A stretch of DNA of 64,000 nucleotides from Combretum micranthum (taxonomy: Eukaryota; Streptophyta; Magnoliopsida; Myrtales; Combretaceae), in contig JAMXBD010000388.1 of the NCBI GenBank assembly GCA_024138025.1, forward strand, positions 806,001-870,000, written 5' to 3'. A program made the position numbers and the translations under genes. Below are positions 1 to 10,855 of this stretch, in pieces. The notes under the pieces are model-generated. The model saw nothing but the letters and a program-made list of their open reading frames with translations, was not told the DNA's origin and searched no databases. Numbering within the stretch: the stretch's first letter is position 1; each line of letters begins with the position of its first letter.

Positions 1-309
1 TTCTCTGATGCAGATTAGGGATCTTCTACCTTTGATAGGAAGACTCTATTCAACTTGTGCATATTCCTCAGTGATGCTCTAGTGACTTGGAAATTGAACA
101 ACTAATCTACAATTAATACTTCGACAACTAAAGCTAAATATCAAAGCCTTGTTGTTGTTTCCAAGGAGTTACTTTGGACATCTTTTATTCCTTGTGATCT
201 TCGGGTGCCTTTTTCATTACCTATTTATGTTTCTTTTGACAACAAGTCCTCCTTCCTCATTGCTTGCAATCTTTGTCTTCGTGACAGGACTAAACATAAT
301 GATATTGTG
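1..309 (+). pseudogene. Copia RNase H domain remnant
   Basis: Plus-strand translation with breaks gives a degraded copy of the Ty1/copia RNase H end of pol. It starts with FSDADW, continues with a serine/threonine-rich TTKAKYQSL segment (the family has SSAEAEYRAL), then ELLWTSFIPCDLRVP, a DNKSSFLIACN segment (usual form DNxSAxxIAxNP) and RDRTKHNDI (usual form HERTKHIEID). In this family the domain removes RNA from the cDNA hybrid. Only this fragment is present; it runs off the left edge and stops abruptly at about 309, where unrelated GC-richer sequence begins. In-frame stops show it is dead. Confidence 0.75.
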
Positions 310-480
310 ACGACCCCCTCATGAGGGACTCACGCCAAGGTATTGTTACGCTAGCTCCCGAAGTTAGGGCTAAGGATCCTGCAGAATCCCACGAACCCCG
401 TCCCCGCAAGGAATCAAACCCAGGACACTAGCCTTTTGTCCCTCACAAGGAGAACGGCGTTCTCCTTCCTTTTCAAAGTT
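305..480. other. GC-richer insert joined to Copia remnant, possible SINE
   Basis: The segment is clearly richer in G and C than its surroundings and follows directly on the Copia RNase H remnant. On the minus strand, positions 411-421 read GGTTTGATTCC, one base from the RNA polymerase III B-box consensus, but I see no convincing A-box. A tRNA-derived SINE or a piece of the Copia 3' region are both possible. Not identified. Confidence 0.25.
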
Positions 481-2002
481 CCAATAGCAACACCAGAAAA
501 GCTTAAAAACTAAAATGTAAAAACATAAAGCATATCTCCTTCCTTTTCAAAGTTCCAAATATCTTCATTCTATCACATGGATACTTGATGTGCTTTGGTG
601 GAGGAGTGGTTCAATATGGGTAAGGATCACCTTGGTTAAATGGGTTTTGATGAAGATGAGTGCATGCTGTGAGTTACTTTAGTGAAGATCTTTGATGGAT
701 TTGGCGAGTTTCTGAGTAGAGTACGAGTTAAAGCTGTAGGCCGTGAGCTCGATTTTTCGGCGAAGGAGATGGACTAATGAAGGTTCTGAGCAGTTTTAGA
801 CTTTTAGTTTGGTGAGTGAGGATAGGAATGGGTTTTCCAGTGGTGTAGAAGAGTGAGGAAGAGAGAAATTTACTGATGTTGATATGATAATTCTTGATAT
901 TATAATGTTTAGCTTTTCCACATTGTTAAGTCAAGTCAATGACATTTTGACATGTCAAGGTATGGTACAAATATGGTCCCGAACCAAACTCCGAACCGTT
1001 TTCTCTTCAATGAACCGAACCGCGAACCGAATCATTTCAAAAAAGAATCGAAATTTCGATTCGATTCAATCCGGTCCGGTTCGGTTCACGGTTCGGTCGG
1101 TTTTTTTGCACAGCCTTAAAGAGAATGATAATGAAAAAATAAGTACACACCTTATTATTTTAGGATAAAAAAAAACGTATTTTATCCAGAACAAAGCTTG
1201 AAAGTCCTTCAATGTTACTTATATTATAATAAAAAATTGATTTAAGCACAGAGGATTTAATCATCTAAAAGCACGTAGGAATTTATTTTTATTTTAGAAT
1301 GTTAAGGATCTAGAGTCTGTTTTCAATAAGGAGAAATCCAATGGATTTTGTGAAGGATTACACAAATGGGCTTTAGACAACATCTATAACCCAAAACCTT
1401 AAAGCAATGGGTTAATGGGTCTTCCCTTTTATAAACTTTTTATACAACTCTCATATTTCCCATGTGGGATTTTCACACTTGCATCATAATATAGAATATA
1501 ACTTTTCTTTGAATATTATAATTTCTATGTAATAAAAAAAAAATCTTTTAAAATCAGACCTTACCTAATAAATTAATATTTTAAGATACTTGTTAACAAG
1601 ATCGTACCTATGAATATGACGGTATTGATGGATAATTCATTTATTTGTTTTTTAATAATTAAGATATAACTTAAAATTTTATTTTTAGTGATCCTGGTTC
1701 GACCCCTCATTAAACCCGGTTCAATCCTTGACCCTTGAGCCTCCCGCATATCTGGGTCAACCACCGATCCGGCTCTGAAAACATTGTTTTTAACCAAAAC
1801 TTCATATTTCTCTAATCCTTTTTTCTTTCTCATAGGGAAACATATTAGTGATAAAACTTTCTTTATTAAGACCCACTTACAACATGCACAAATCCAACTT
1901 TCCTACTATCCTCTCAAAATCACATGTTGTCATGATTTTTTTGGGAGAACGCCTTTAGCTTGGCTGTTGGGTTTTTTGCAATCTGGCTTTGGCTACTTTG
2001 TT
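481..2002. other. Intergenic stretch with no supportable gene
   Basis: I see no gene here. The phrase CCTTCCTTTTCAAAGTTCC occurs twice, near 465 and 538. About 975-1110 is rich in alternating GAACCGAA and CGGTTCGG words, a fold-back composition common in plant non-autonomous DNA transposons. About 1685-1775 carries a similar GGGTCAA/CCGGTTC mosaic. From about 1940 to 2007 the sequence matches 26760-26825, a resistance-cluster non-coding block (see findings). Confidence 0.5.
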
Positions 2003-2007
2003 AACTA

Positions 2008-2584
2008 TGTTGGGAATGATTATATGCTTTTCAAGCATTGTCCTACATTGCTTGGAAAACTAAGTTTTACCATGTTTATAATAAACTCTACTTCTATATG
2101 GTTTCAAAAAAGTGCATGAGTGGGTTTTGAAAAAATCACCACACGCGCGCCACCGGCCCGGCCTGGTTGACAAATCGTGTTTGAATTAGGTAGAAAGAAG
2201 AAAAACGTGTTTGAATCATTCAAAAAACGAGCAATTATTTTCCCAATTTGAAAGGCACGATCTCCACATTATGCCCTGATTTTTCTTAACGGATAATTTT
2301 GTTGGTTACGTTTCAAAGGCAGTTTTTATATATATTACTTTAGCTTGCAGAAGAAAATACGACTTTTCAATCGAAAAATATTATTCTTCTTCTTCTCGTT
2401 TTTCCTGTTCTGGGCAATTGTAGTTGTTATTCCAACTCCATCTCACGAGTGCACGTGCGACTGGGGTAGCTGTGTTAGCCTTGGGGAGCGAACGGCATTG
2501 TCGATTACACCACGGTCGTGCCGGAATTTCGCTTTCAGGGCAGTGGATTCCACGACACAGCTTTTCATTATTATTTTCCTAACA
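2008..2584 (+). repeat. Copia-1 5' LTR
   Basis: 577 bp, TG...CA termini, matched by 7109-7717. It should carry promoter and polyadenylation signals; an AT-rich TATATATATTA stretch near 2330 is a possible TATA region. The short ORFs inside it are chance ORFs. It is followed directly by ATCTGAAAGCG rather than the expected TGGTATCAGAGC primer site. Confidence 0.93.
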
Positions 2585-2615
2585 ATCTGAAAGCGAAATT
2601 AATTACAAGCAGACG

Positions 2616-4008
2616 ATGGCTGCTTCTGTTCCTAAATACTGCCTGATCTCTCCAAACTTGAACACTTCGATGGTAACAATTACAAGCGTTGGCCCTAGAA
2701 GCTTCTGATCTTCTTCGAATAACTTGAGGTTGATTACATTCTTTTCGTTGACATTCCTGATAATCAACCTGAATCTGCTGTTCCTACTTCTCCTCTCGTT
2801 ACGCCTCCAACAGACAAAACAAAGAAGTCTGTTGATGAGGCTAAGTCCAAATTCGAGAAGGGCAACAAAACTGTCAGAGGTCACCTTCTCAATCACATGA
2901 CGAATGCTCTCTTCGACATCTTCATCAAACAAAAATATGCGAAGACAATCTAGGATACCTTAGAAACAAGGTATGGTGCTGATGATGCTGGGAGAAGAAA
3001 TACGTGGTCGGCAAATGGATGCAGTTCCAGATGGTTGATGATAAGCCTATCATGGACCAGATTCATGAATATGAAAACCTGGTTGCAGATGTGTTGAACG
3101 AAGGTATGAAAATGTGTGATGTCTTGCAAGCTAATGTTCTACTCGAGAAATTTCCACCATCCTGGAGCGATTACAAGAACCATCTCAAACACAAGAAAAA
3201 GGACCTGCCGCTCTAGGAGCTAATCAGTCACATGAAAACAGAGGAGGCTAATCGTTTGAAAGATAAGCAAAATTCTGTTTCTTCAATTTCTGTTAAGGCT
3301 AATTTAGTTGAATCTTCTGCTGCTCCTAAAGACAGGTTTAAAAACAATGGAAAGAAATTCCAGAAAGGCGAATACCAGAAAAAGTTCAAAAGCAATAATG
3401 GAAAAATCCAAAAAGATAAACTATACTGTTACTGTTGTGGAAAACCAGGCCACAAGGCGTACCAGTGCTTCCAAAGGAAGGATCAGAAACCAGACGGTAA
3501 GCCTGATAACAAATCTGCCCCGCAAGTCAATGTTGCTGAAATGGATGAAATCATTGCTGCTGTCGTGGTGGAGGCAAACCTGCTGGAAAACCGAGTTGAC
3601 TGGCTACTTGATACTGGCGCCACTAGGCATTTTTGCTCCAACAAGGACTTGTTCCAGGAACTCCAGGACGCAGCGGATGGTGAATGTGTTTACATGGGCA
3701 ATTCAGCCACTGCTGGAGTTCTCGGTAAAGGAAAAATTCATTTGAAACTTACCTCTGGAAAAACTTTAGCTTTGAATGATGTGTTGTATGTTCCTTCCCT
3801 TCGTAGGAACTTAGTTTCTGGTAGTTTACTTAGTAAGGCTAGACTGAAACTTGTATTTGAAGGTGATAAGGTCATTTTAGCCAAGAATGGGGATTTTGTG
3901 AGCAAGGGATATTTGTCAGATGGACTGTTTGTCTTGACCACTGTTTCTGTTATTGCTAATGGAAGTAACTCTGGTTCTGCTTATATTGTTGAGTCTGTTA
4001 ATTTGTGA
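2616..4008 (+). pseudogene. Copia-1 gag and protease, disrupted
   Basis: The reading starts at MAASVPK (2616). Copia gag similarity follows in pieces (for example YENLVADVLNEG near 3070), then a zinc knuckle CYCCGKPGHKAYQC (about 3430-3470, C-x2-C-x4-H-x4-C complete). The aspartic protease has active-site LLDTGATRHFC near 3604-3640 and the DVLYVPSLRRNLVS segment near 3780. Breaks I see: three in-frame stops between about 2690 and 2955, a frameshift near 2990, a TAG at 3214-3216 and a TGA at 4006-4008, where the family has a Trp before HGRLGH. The longest clean piece is 3232-4008 (258 residues). The family role is capsid formation and polyprotein cleavage. Confidence 0.9.
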
Positions 4009-6602
4009 CATGGTAGGTTAGGACATTTGAATTTTGGTTCAATCAAAAGACTGAAAAATATGCATCTTATAAATGCGTCTAATGAGAATGAATGCTCCAA
4101 ATGTACTGTTTGTGTCAAAGCAAAATTTGCAAAGAAGCCTTTTAAACATGTCATATCAAGAAGCACTGAATTACTTGAATTGATTCATTCTGACTTGGCT
4201 GATTTTAAAAACACAATGACTAAAGGTGGCAAAAAATATTATATCTCTTTTGTAGATGACTTTTCCAGATATACAAAAGTTTATTTGTTAAAGTCAAAGG
4301 ATGAGGCTGCTCAAATGTTTTTAAAATATAAAGCTGAAGTAGAAAATCAACTGGACAAAAGGATTAAAAGGCTTAGGTCTGATAGAGGTGGTGAATATAG
4401 TACGAATTTTCTTGAACAATTTTGTGATGAAAATGGTATTATACATGAAACCAGTGCTCCTTATACACCTCAACAGAATGGCATAGCTGAACGGAAAAAT
4501 AGAACACTAAAAGAAATGATGAATGCTATGTTATTAAGTTCTGGTATGCCTGACAACATGTGGGGGGAAGCTGTTTTGTCTGCATGTTATATTTTGAACA
4601 GGGTTCCTCACAAGAAATTGGATAAAACTCCTTATGAATTATGGAAAGGCTTTGCACCTAACTTGAACTATTTAAAAGTTTGGGGTTGTTTAGCCAAAGT
4701 TGCATATCCAGATTTTAAAAACTAATATTGGGCCTAAGACCTTTGACTGTGTATTTATTGGCTATGCTCAAAACAGTGCTGCATACAGATTCATGTGTTT
4801 GAATGATAATTCGATTTGTGAATCTAGAGATGTTGAATTCTTTGAACTTGTATTTCCTCTTAATAAAACTATTGTTGATCATGCTGCTCCTTCAAGGAAT
4901 GATTTGATAAATGAATCTGCTTCAAATGAACATATGATTGAACCTAGAAGGAGTAAGAGGAAGAGAACTGAGAATAGTTTCGGGCCTGATTTTTTAACTG
5001 CCTTTCTAGCTGAAAATTCTGATAAAATCAATGAACAATTTGTTTCTGTGTTCTTAATTGATGATGATCCTAAATCCTATAAAGAGGCATTAACCTCTAG
5101 AGACTCTAGTTTTTGGAAAGAAGCTATTAAAAGTGAACTAGACTCTATCATGATGAATCATACTTGGGATTTGGTTGATTTACCTGTGGGCAGTAAACCT
5201 ATTAGATGCAAATGGATCTTTAAAAGGAAAATTAGACCAGATGGGTCAATAGAAAAATTCAAGGCTAGACTAGTAGTGGTGGGATACACTCAAAAGAAAG
5301 GTATTGATTATTTTGATACCTATTCTCCTGTGACTAAAATAGCTACCATTAGATCTTTGATTGCTCTTTCAGCTATTCGAGGCTTGATAATTCATCAGAT
5401 GGATGTAAAGACGGCCTTTCTCAATGGAGACCTAGGAAGAAATTTACATGGAACAACCAGAAGGGTTAGTAGTTACTGGGCAAGAGAACAAGGTATGCAA
5501 GCTCAGAAAATCTCTCTATGGTCTTAAACAGGCACCCAAACAATGGTATGAGAAATTTGATCGTACTTTAGTAAACAATGGATATGTTGTGAATGCGTCT
5601 GATTCTTGTGTTTACTCAAAATTGTTTGGTTCTGATTGTGTGATTATATGTTTATATGTTGATGACATGCTCATTTTTGGTTCAAACTTGGAAGTGATTA
5701 ACGATACCAAGATGTTTTTGTCTTCTCATTTTGACATGAAAGATTTAGGGGAGGCTGATGTTATTCTTGGTGTTAAAATAAGAAAAACTGAAAATGGCTT
5801 TTCATTGTGTCAATCACACTACATTGAAAAGATACTTAAGAAATTTGAATGTTTTGATGAAATGCCTGTGAGAACTCCTTATGATCCTAGCATAAGTCTT
5901 AAAAAGAATAATGGTGATAGTGTTTCACAAGCTGAATATGCTAAGATTATAGGAAGTGTTATGTATCTCATGAATTACACAAGGCCTGACATTGCTTATG
6001 CTGTAAGTAGACTCAGTAGATACACCCATAATCCTAACAATGAACACTGGAATGCACTTCGTCGATTACTGAAATATCTTAAAGGAACCATGAATTTGTG
6101 TTTGCATTTTAACAAGTTTCCTGCTGTTTTAGAAGGTTATTGTGATGCAAACTGGGTGACAGATAATGATGAAGTGAGTTCTACTAGTGGATATGTGTTC
6201 ACTTTAGGTGGAGGAGCTATTTCATGGAAATCATCCAAACAGACTTGTATTGCTCGCTCTACTATGGAATCTGAGTTCATTGCTCTTGAACTGGCTGGTC
6301 AAGAAGCTGAGTGGTTGAAAAACTTACTGGGTGACATTCCACTGTGGGGGTCTTCTGTTCCAATCTCATTGCACTGTGATTCACAAGCAGCTATTGGAGT
6401 TGCCAAAAATTATGTGTATAATGGCAAAAGAAGACATATTCGCATTAGGCATGGTGCGGTTAAACAACTCTTGAGGAATGGAGTAATTTCCTTAGAATTT
6501 GTGAGATCCAAAAGAAACCTGGCAGATCCTTTAACGAAAGGATTGACTAGGAGAGTTATTCAAGAGTCTTCCAAGGGAATGGGACTTAAACCTTTGGTTT
6601 GA
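4009..6602 (+). pseudogene. Copia-1 integrase, reverse transcriptase and RNase H, disrupted
   Basis: The pre-integrase HHCC zinc site spans about 4009-4125, ending with CSKCTVCVKAK. The integrase core follows with its acidic residues visible in IHSDLADF (about 4183), FVDDFSRYT (about 4250) and GIAERKNRTLKE (about 4480). Reverse transcriptase runs from about 5070 (WKEAIKSELDSI), through MDVKTAFLNGDL (about 5400) to the catalytic YVDDMLIFG (about 5655). RNase H runs from about 6130 (YCDANW), through [11 protein letters not shown], to LADPLTKGL near 6520. Two frameshifts divide it, near 4715 and near 5440. The stretch 5448-6602 is an open 384-residue reading frame ending at TGA 6600-6602. The residue order integrase-RT-RNase H is diagnostic of Copia rather than Gypsy. 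Confidence 0.95.
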
Positions 6603-7099
6603 ATATTGTGTGATGCACTACAGTCCATCCCTGTATTTGTGGTAGTGCTTAAATCCATAGCCCTGTGTTTGGGTGGTTCTAGAAAGGACTTGATGGATGA
6701 TTGTGATGAAAAATGAGTCCAATGGACTCAGTGACTTCATAGCTCTGTTTATTGAGTGGTCTATAATGTGATAGACTTGATGAAGTTACCATTTAAATGA
6801 GTGTGAAGGTGGGCCGCCTTCTATGAAGGAATATAGGATTTTCTTTCTAGAGCACTCATAAAATCCAAGGTGTATGCAGGGCCTTTAATAGTGCTTTTGT
6901 ATTATCGCGGAATAGCAACATTAAGGAGTTGATACGTGTTGTGGGGGTCTCAACTTGAGCTTTTGAAAGTTCAAGATTTATTTCACTTTCATTAGTAAAG
7001 TTGTTGCCTCATTTCACTACGCATTAATTCAATCGAAAGATATTAATGCTTAAGTAAATAAAATTCCTTCCTTTGCCCAGAAAATGTGTATAGTCATTC
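6603..7099 (+). other. Copia-1 3' untranslated internal region
   Basis: Non-coding sequence between the end of pol and the polypurine tract. The phrase AGAGCACTCAT near 6860, followed by a segment with ATCGCGG, recurs in the 3' region of the Copia-2 relic near 55720-55780. This supports common ancestry of the two elements. Confidence 0.7.
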
Positions 7100-7108
7100 G
7101 TGGGGGAT
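7100..7108 (+). promoter_or_regulatory. Copia-1 polypurine tract
   Basis: GTGGGGGAT sits directly before the TGTTGGG start of the 3' LTR. In LTR elements this tract primes plus-strand DNA synthesis. Confidence 0.8.
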
Positions 7109-7717
7109 TGTTGGGAATGACTATATGCTTTTCAAGCATTGTCCCACATTGCTTGGAAAACTAAGTTTTATCATGTTTATAATAAACTCTCCTTCTATGG
7201 TTTCAAAAAGTGCATGAGTGGGTTTTGAAAAAATCACACACACGCGCGGCCGCCGGCCCGGTCTGGTCTGGGCTGGGCTAGTTTCTTTGAATTTGATTTT
7301 TGACAAATCATGTTTGAATTAGTCAGAAAGAAGAAAAACGTGTTTGAATCATTCAAAATACGAGCAGTTATTTTCCTAATTCGAAAGGCACGATCTCCAC
7401 ATTGTGCCCTGATTTTTCTCAACGGATAATTTTGTTGGTTACGTTTCAAAGGCAGTTTTTATATATATTACGTTAGCTTGCAGAAGAAAATACGAATTTT
7501 CAATCGAAAAATATTATTCTTCTTCTTCTCGTTTTTCCGGTTCTGGGCAATTGTAGTTGTTATTCCAACTCCATCTCACGAGTGCACGTGCGACTGGGGT
7601 AGCTGTGTTAACCTTGGGGAGCGAGCGACGTTGTCGATTGCACCACGATCGTATCGGAATTTCGCTTTTAGGGCAGTGGATTCCACAACACAGCTTTTCA
7701 TTATTATTTTCCTAACA
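7109..7717 (+). repeat. Copia-1 3' LTR
   Basis: 609 bp, same termini as the 5' LTR, followed by the AACTA target duplication at 7718-7722. It holds an extra pyrimidine/G-rich stretch around 7263-7300 that the 5' LTR lacks. Confidence 0.93.
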
Positions 7718-8445
7718 AACTATTCTCCAGCTGTTGTGTTTTGTTTATGTTCCAGCAGTTTGCTGCTGCTAGTTACCCCTACTAAGGGAATCCCTTGTAT
7801 ATAATTAAATCCATATTGACTTAGTTATTAAAATGAAAGAAAGGAATAGTACATTAATTCGACCATAGATATACCTCATCTAACAAGTTTACACTTAAGA
7901 AAACAATCGAAAAGCAATTATGAAGATTTACCCGGTGGTGGTGTAATTCATTCAAAAAGAAAAGGCAACTTCAAAATTTTGAACTTCAGCCCAATGTTTC
8001 ATTAGATTTTTGAAAGAAATATTTATACAGAATATTTTACCAATTTAACATTATTTTTCATGACCATTAATAGTTTAGAACAATCAATGACTAAGGCCTC
8101 TTAGGGCATTGAACTCCTTGCATGAGGTGTTCTAGGTGTTGCGGTATGTTATACCAAGGTAGAACCTTCACTGCTTGAAACATCTAACTTGAACACATAA
8201 TAGAAACACTACCAAAGTTGGCCTTTTCGGCAAATTTTTATGCAACAGATAAAGATGCATAAGGAAAACATCAAATTAGCTATAAGATGTGAGATCATTA
8301 AATTGCCCTGGAAACAAGTAAGATATGAGATGTACTATGGACAAGAGGGCATGCAATCCTTAAACCCCTTCCTGCACAATAAAGAAACCTAACCAAAAAT
8401 GAAATACCGGTTTGCCAAAATAGAATACTCATAGATTCTGAGTAA
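7718..8445. repeat. Resistance-cluster non-coding block, copy a
   Basis: 7718-8140 matches about 26830-27255 along its length, including shared phrases such as AAGGCAACTTCAAA and AAGGCCTCTTAGGG. 8240-8445 matches about 13330-13570, sharing GATAAAGATGCATAAG and CATCAAATTAGCT. The block was split by Copia-1 on its left and Copia-3 on its right. No coding potential is evident. Confidence 0.7.
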
Positions 8446-10090
8446 TTTTTCATAAGATATAGCCAATTCATATGAGAAAATTCATTCACAAACGTAACAA
8501 AATATTGAAAACCGGTCTTAAATACAACAGGGTATGGGCCCTATACATCATAATGAACTAATTCAAAAGGTTGACTAGCTCTTTTATTGATTCTAGGCAA
8601 ACTAGACAAATGATGGTGTTAAGTAAAATGACAAGAGTCACAATCTAAGGAAGAAATTTGATTAAATTGAGGATAAAGTGTCTTTAACACAAATAGAGAC
8701 GGTGACCAAGTCGGCAATGAGCTTCAAAATGTGTGAGGACACTTAAGTATGTAACAGAACTTGACACTTGTGTATCCAAGATATAAAAATCCTGATCCAT
8801 GGCCTTTACCAATAATCTTCTTCATTATAAGATCCTGAAATAGACAATAATTAGGATAAAATGAGATACAACAACTCATTGCATGAATAAGTTGGCTTAC
8901 TGATAGTAAGTTAAAAGAATGTTATGGCAAACTTAAGACAGAAGATAAGGAAATCAATGGAGTTGGATTAATTGTGCCAGGTCTAAGGACATTTGACTTA
9001 GGGACATCTGCTAGAGTGACATTTGTAAGAGATGTGTATTGTTGGTAAGTGGAGAAGAGATCAAGGTTACCTGTCATGTGATCTATGGCATTAGAATCAA
9101 TGATCTACTTAGAAGATGTAGAAAGAAGGCACTGAGTTAGTTTATCTAATTCAGCAATAGCAGACATATGATAAAATAAAGCCTTCAAGGCCACTTGATA
9201 CTGGGAGAATTTAGCAAGCTCATCAGCAGAAACTGTGATTGTCTTCTCGGAACTTGGGATAAACTTAGTGGAAGCTATATGTGCTAATGGTTTCTTCTAA
9301 GTACGATTTTGCAACTTCTTATAAGTGTGCTTTGTGTGGCCTCGTTCATGACAATAATAGCACATCACTCCTCTTAATTTTTTACCTCGAGTGTTATCTC
9401 TCCATTTCCTACCAATAGAGGAATGACTAGCATTTTGACAGACAAAGGCACCGTTAGAGTATGATGAAGTATCGGGTATATACTTTTCTGTGTGAAGTGT
9501 CCTCATAAAAGTCTCTTGAAGAAATGATATCTCAGAACTATAGAGAATCTGCGTTTAACACCATCAAATTCAAGATGAAGACTGGCAAAAAAACCCATTA
9601 GTGCTATCTATTCCCGTTGAGTCTGCTGAATTCTCACATCAAGACTAAATAGTAGAAGTACATTCAATTCCTCATATATCTTCTTGAAGTTCACAAGATA
9701 GCTTATAAGAGACTGATCATGCTATTCAGCACGATAAAAGCCTTTAAAGATGTCATATATACGGGAAATATTCCCTTTCCTTGAATACATAAACTCTAAA
9801 TAATTCATCAACTCATTCACATATCCGTAGTAATCAACCAAAGAAATAATCTCACTATCAATAGAATTTCTAAATTGCAAAAATATCCTAGTATCATCAT
9901 GTAACCATGATTGTCCTGTATTATCTGTTGGGGGATCATCAGTGAGATGATCTTCTTTTTCAATGCTTTGCCGATATACCCACACAGTTTTTCTCCATGT
10001 AATAAAATTATTTCCATTAAACTTGTGTCCCATAATCTTAGTAGATACTGGAATCATATCAATGATAGACTTATTATCTACATTATCCAT
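8446..10090 (-). pseudogene. Copia-3 gag, protease and partial integrase
   Basis: 9722-10090 encodes a 122-residue gag N-terminus (MDNVDNKSIIDM start, KFNGNNFITWRK motif typical of Copia gag). 9297-9506 holds a zinc knuckle CYYCHERGHTKHTY, where the last Cys of C-x2-C-x4-H-x4-C has become Tyr. About 9090-8990 reads as protease (WIIDSNAIDHMTG; the family has DSGATDHM). About 8700-8600 is the pre-integrase region. 8445-8550 ends in an integrase segment with NWLYLMKNYSES. Many stops and frameshifts; no product expected. Confidence 0.85.
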
Positions 10091-10710
10091 CTTAAAAAAG
10101 ATATATAGTACCTAACAAAAATTTTGACCAATCTACGATCTTCCAAACAGCAACAAAACAATTCTAACCCTCCTCTTTTTTTTTTTTTTAAATCACAACA
10201 CAAATCCACAACCATCAAAATATAAAATATAAAGTTACCTTAAGTTGAAAATAACAACTACAACCAGATAATAACACTAACCAGCATCCAAATTCAATCC
10301 ACAACAATTCCACAACACAACAATCCGTGAAAAACTTTTGCAACCCATTTTTGAAGATGATCAATAGTATCAACCCAATATCAAGGGAGGCAAAAATACC
10401 CTTACCAATGATGTGCCAAAAGCTTCAGATGGCAGAAAAATTCGTCTACGCACAGACAAAGTGCCCGAAAGTCGAAGGTTTTGAGTGGCACATGAGACCC
10501 ACACACGTGTCCTTTGGTTGCCGTAATTCATGGGCTGGCCGGTCGGCGAGTGGTCCTCTTTCCTAGACTAGTGGAAACTAAAAAAAAAAAAAAAAACTTT
10601 CCACAATCGCTCACTCTCAAGGGTGGCACATTGCTCACTAGGCAACTTCACTGTGATGAGAAGAAGGAAAAAAAAAATTCATTCAAGTAAAAGTTATTTT
10701 CTTACTAGGA

Positions 10711-10722
10711 GCTCCGATACCA
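10711..10722 (-). promoter_or_regulatory. Copia-3 primer binding site (tRNA-iMet type)
   Basis: The minus strand reads TGGTATCGGAGC directly after the LTR, one base from the standard plant TGGTATCAGAGC. It primes minus-strand DNA synthesis from initiator tRNA-Met. Confidence 0.85.
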
Positions 10723-10855
10723 TGTTATAAGAAGAAAACTGTAAATTTTGCATATCTTCAATAATACAAGGAGGATACATATATATAGTGATATAAAGTT
10801 CTACCAACCTCTACCTAACACTATTAATTACAACATCTAGTAATATATTATAACA
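10723..10855 (-). repeat. Copia-3 5' LTR, short
   Basis: 133 bp by my boundaries, plus-strand ends TGTTATAAG and TTATAACA, an inverted terminal pair as expected for LTRs. The inner boundary is fixed by the primer site. The outer boundary is inferred from the TG...CA rule because the second LTR is missing. Confidence 0.65.

Larger units (their letters stand above)
2008..7717 (+). mobile_element. Copia-1: complete, inactivated Ty1/copia LTR retrotransposon
   Basis: Two direct LTRs (2008-2584 and 7109-7717) begin TGTTGGG and end CTAACA. They are flanked by a perfect 5-bp target duplication, AACTA, at 2003-2007 and 7718-7722. Between them lies gag-pol in the Copia order: gag with zinc knuckle, protease, integrase, reverse transcriptase, RNase H. 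A purine-rich tract GTGGGGGAT (7100-7108) touches the 3' LTR. The LTRs differ by several substitutions and by indels, including about 35 extra bases in the 3' copy near 7263-7300, so the insertion is not recent. Multiple stops and frameshifts in gag-pol make it non-autonomous. I cannot find a tRNA-Met-type primer site after 2584. A related relic is interrupted at 46.4-57.6 kb. Confidence 0.95.
8446..10855 (-). mobile_element. Copia-3: truncated minus-strand Copia retrotransposon
   Basis: Read on the minus strand from right to left there is a short LTR (10855-10723), a tRNA-iMet-type primer site (10722-10711), a leader, gag (from ATG at 10090), a zinc knuckle, a protease and the start of the integrase. 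Similarity ends at about 8446, where resistance-cluster repeat sequence begins, so the rest of pol and the second LTR are missing. It belongs to a different Copia lineage from Copia-1, judged by gag and LTR. Confidence 0.85.

Noticed and set aside
884..1168. 94-codon plus ORF
   Set aside because: Runs through the GAACCGAA/CGGTTCGG repeat mosaic; no recognisable domain.
2345..2590. 81-codon plus ORF and its near-copy of 108 codons at 7478-7804
   Set aside because: Both lie inside the Copia-1 LTRs and duplicate each other only because the LTRs are repeats; no protein family signal.
3308..3745. 145-codon plus ORF
   Set aside because: Out-of-frame shadow of the Copia-1 gag/protease frame.
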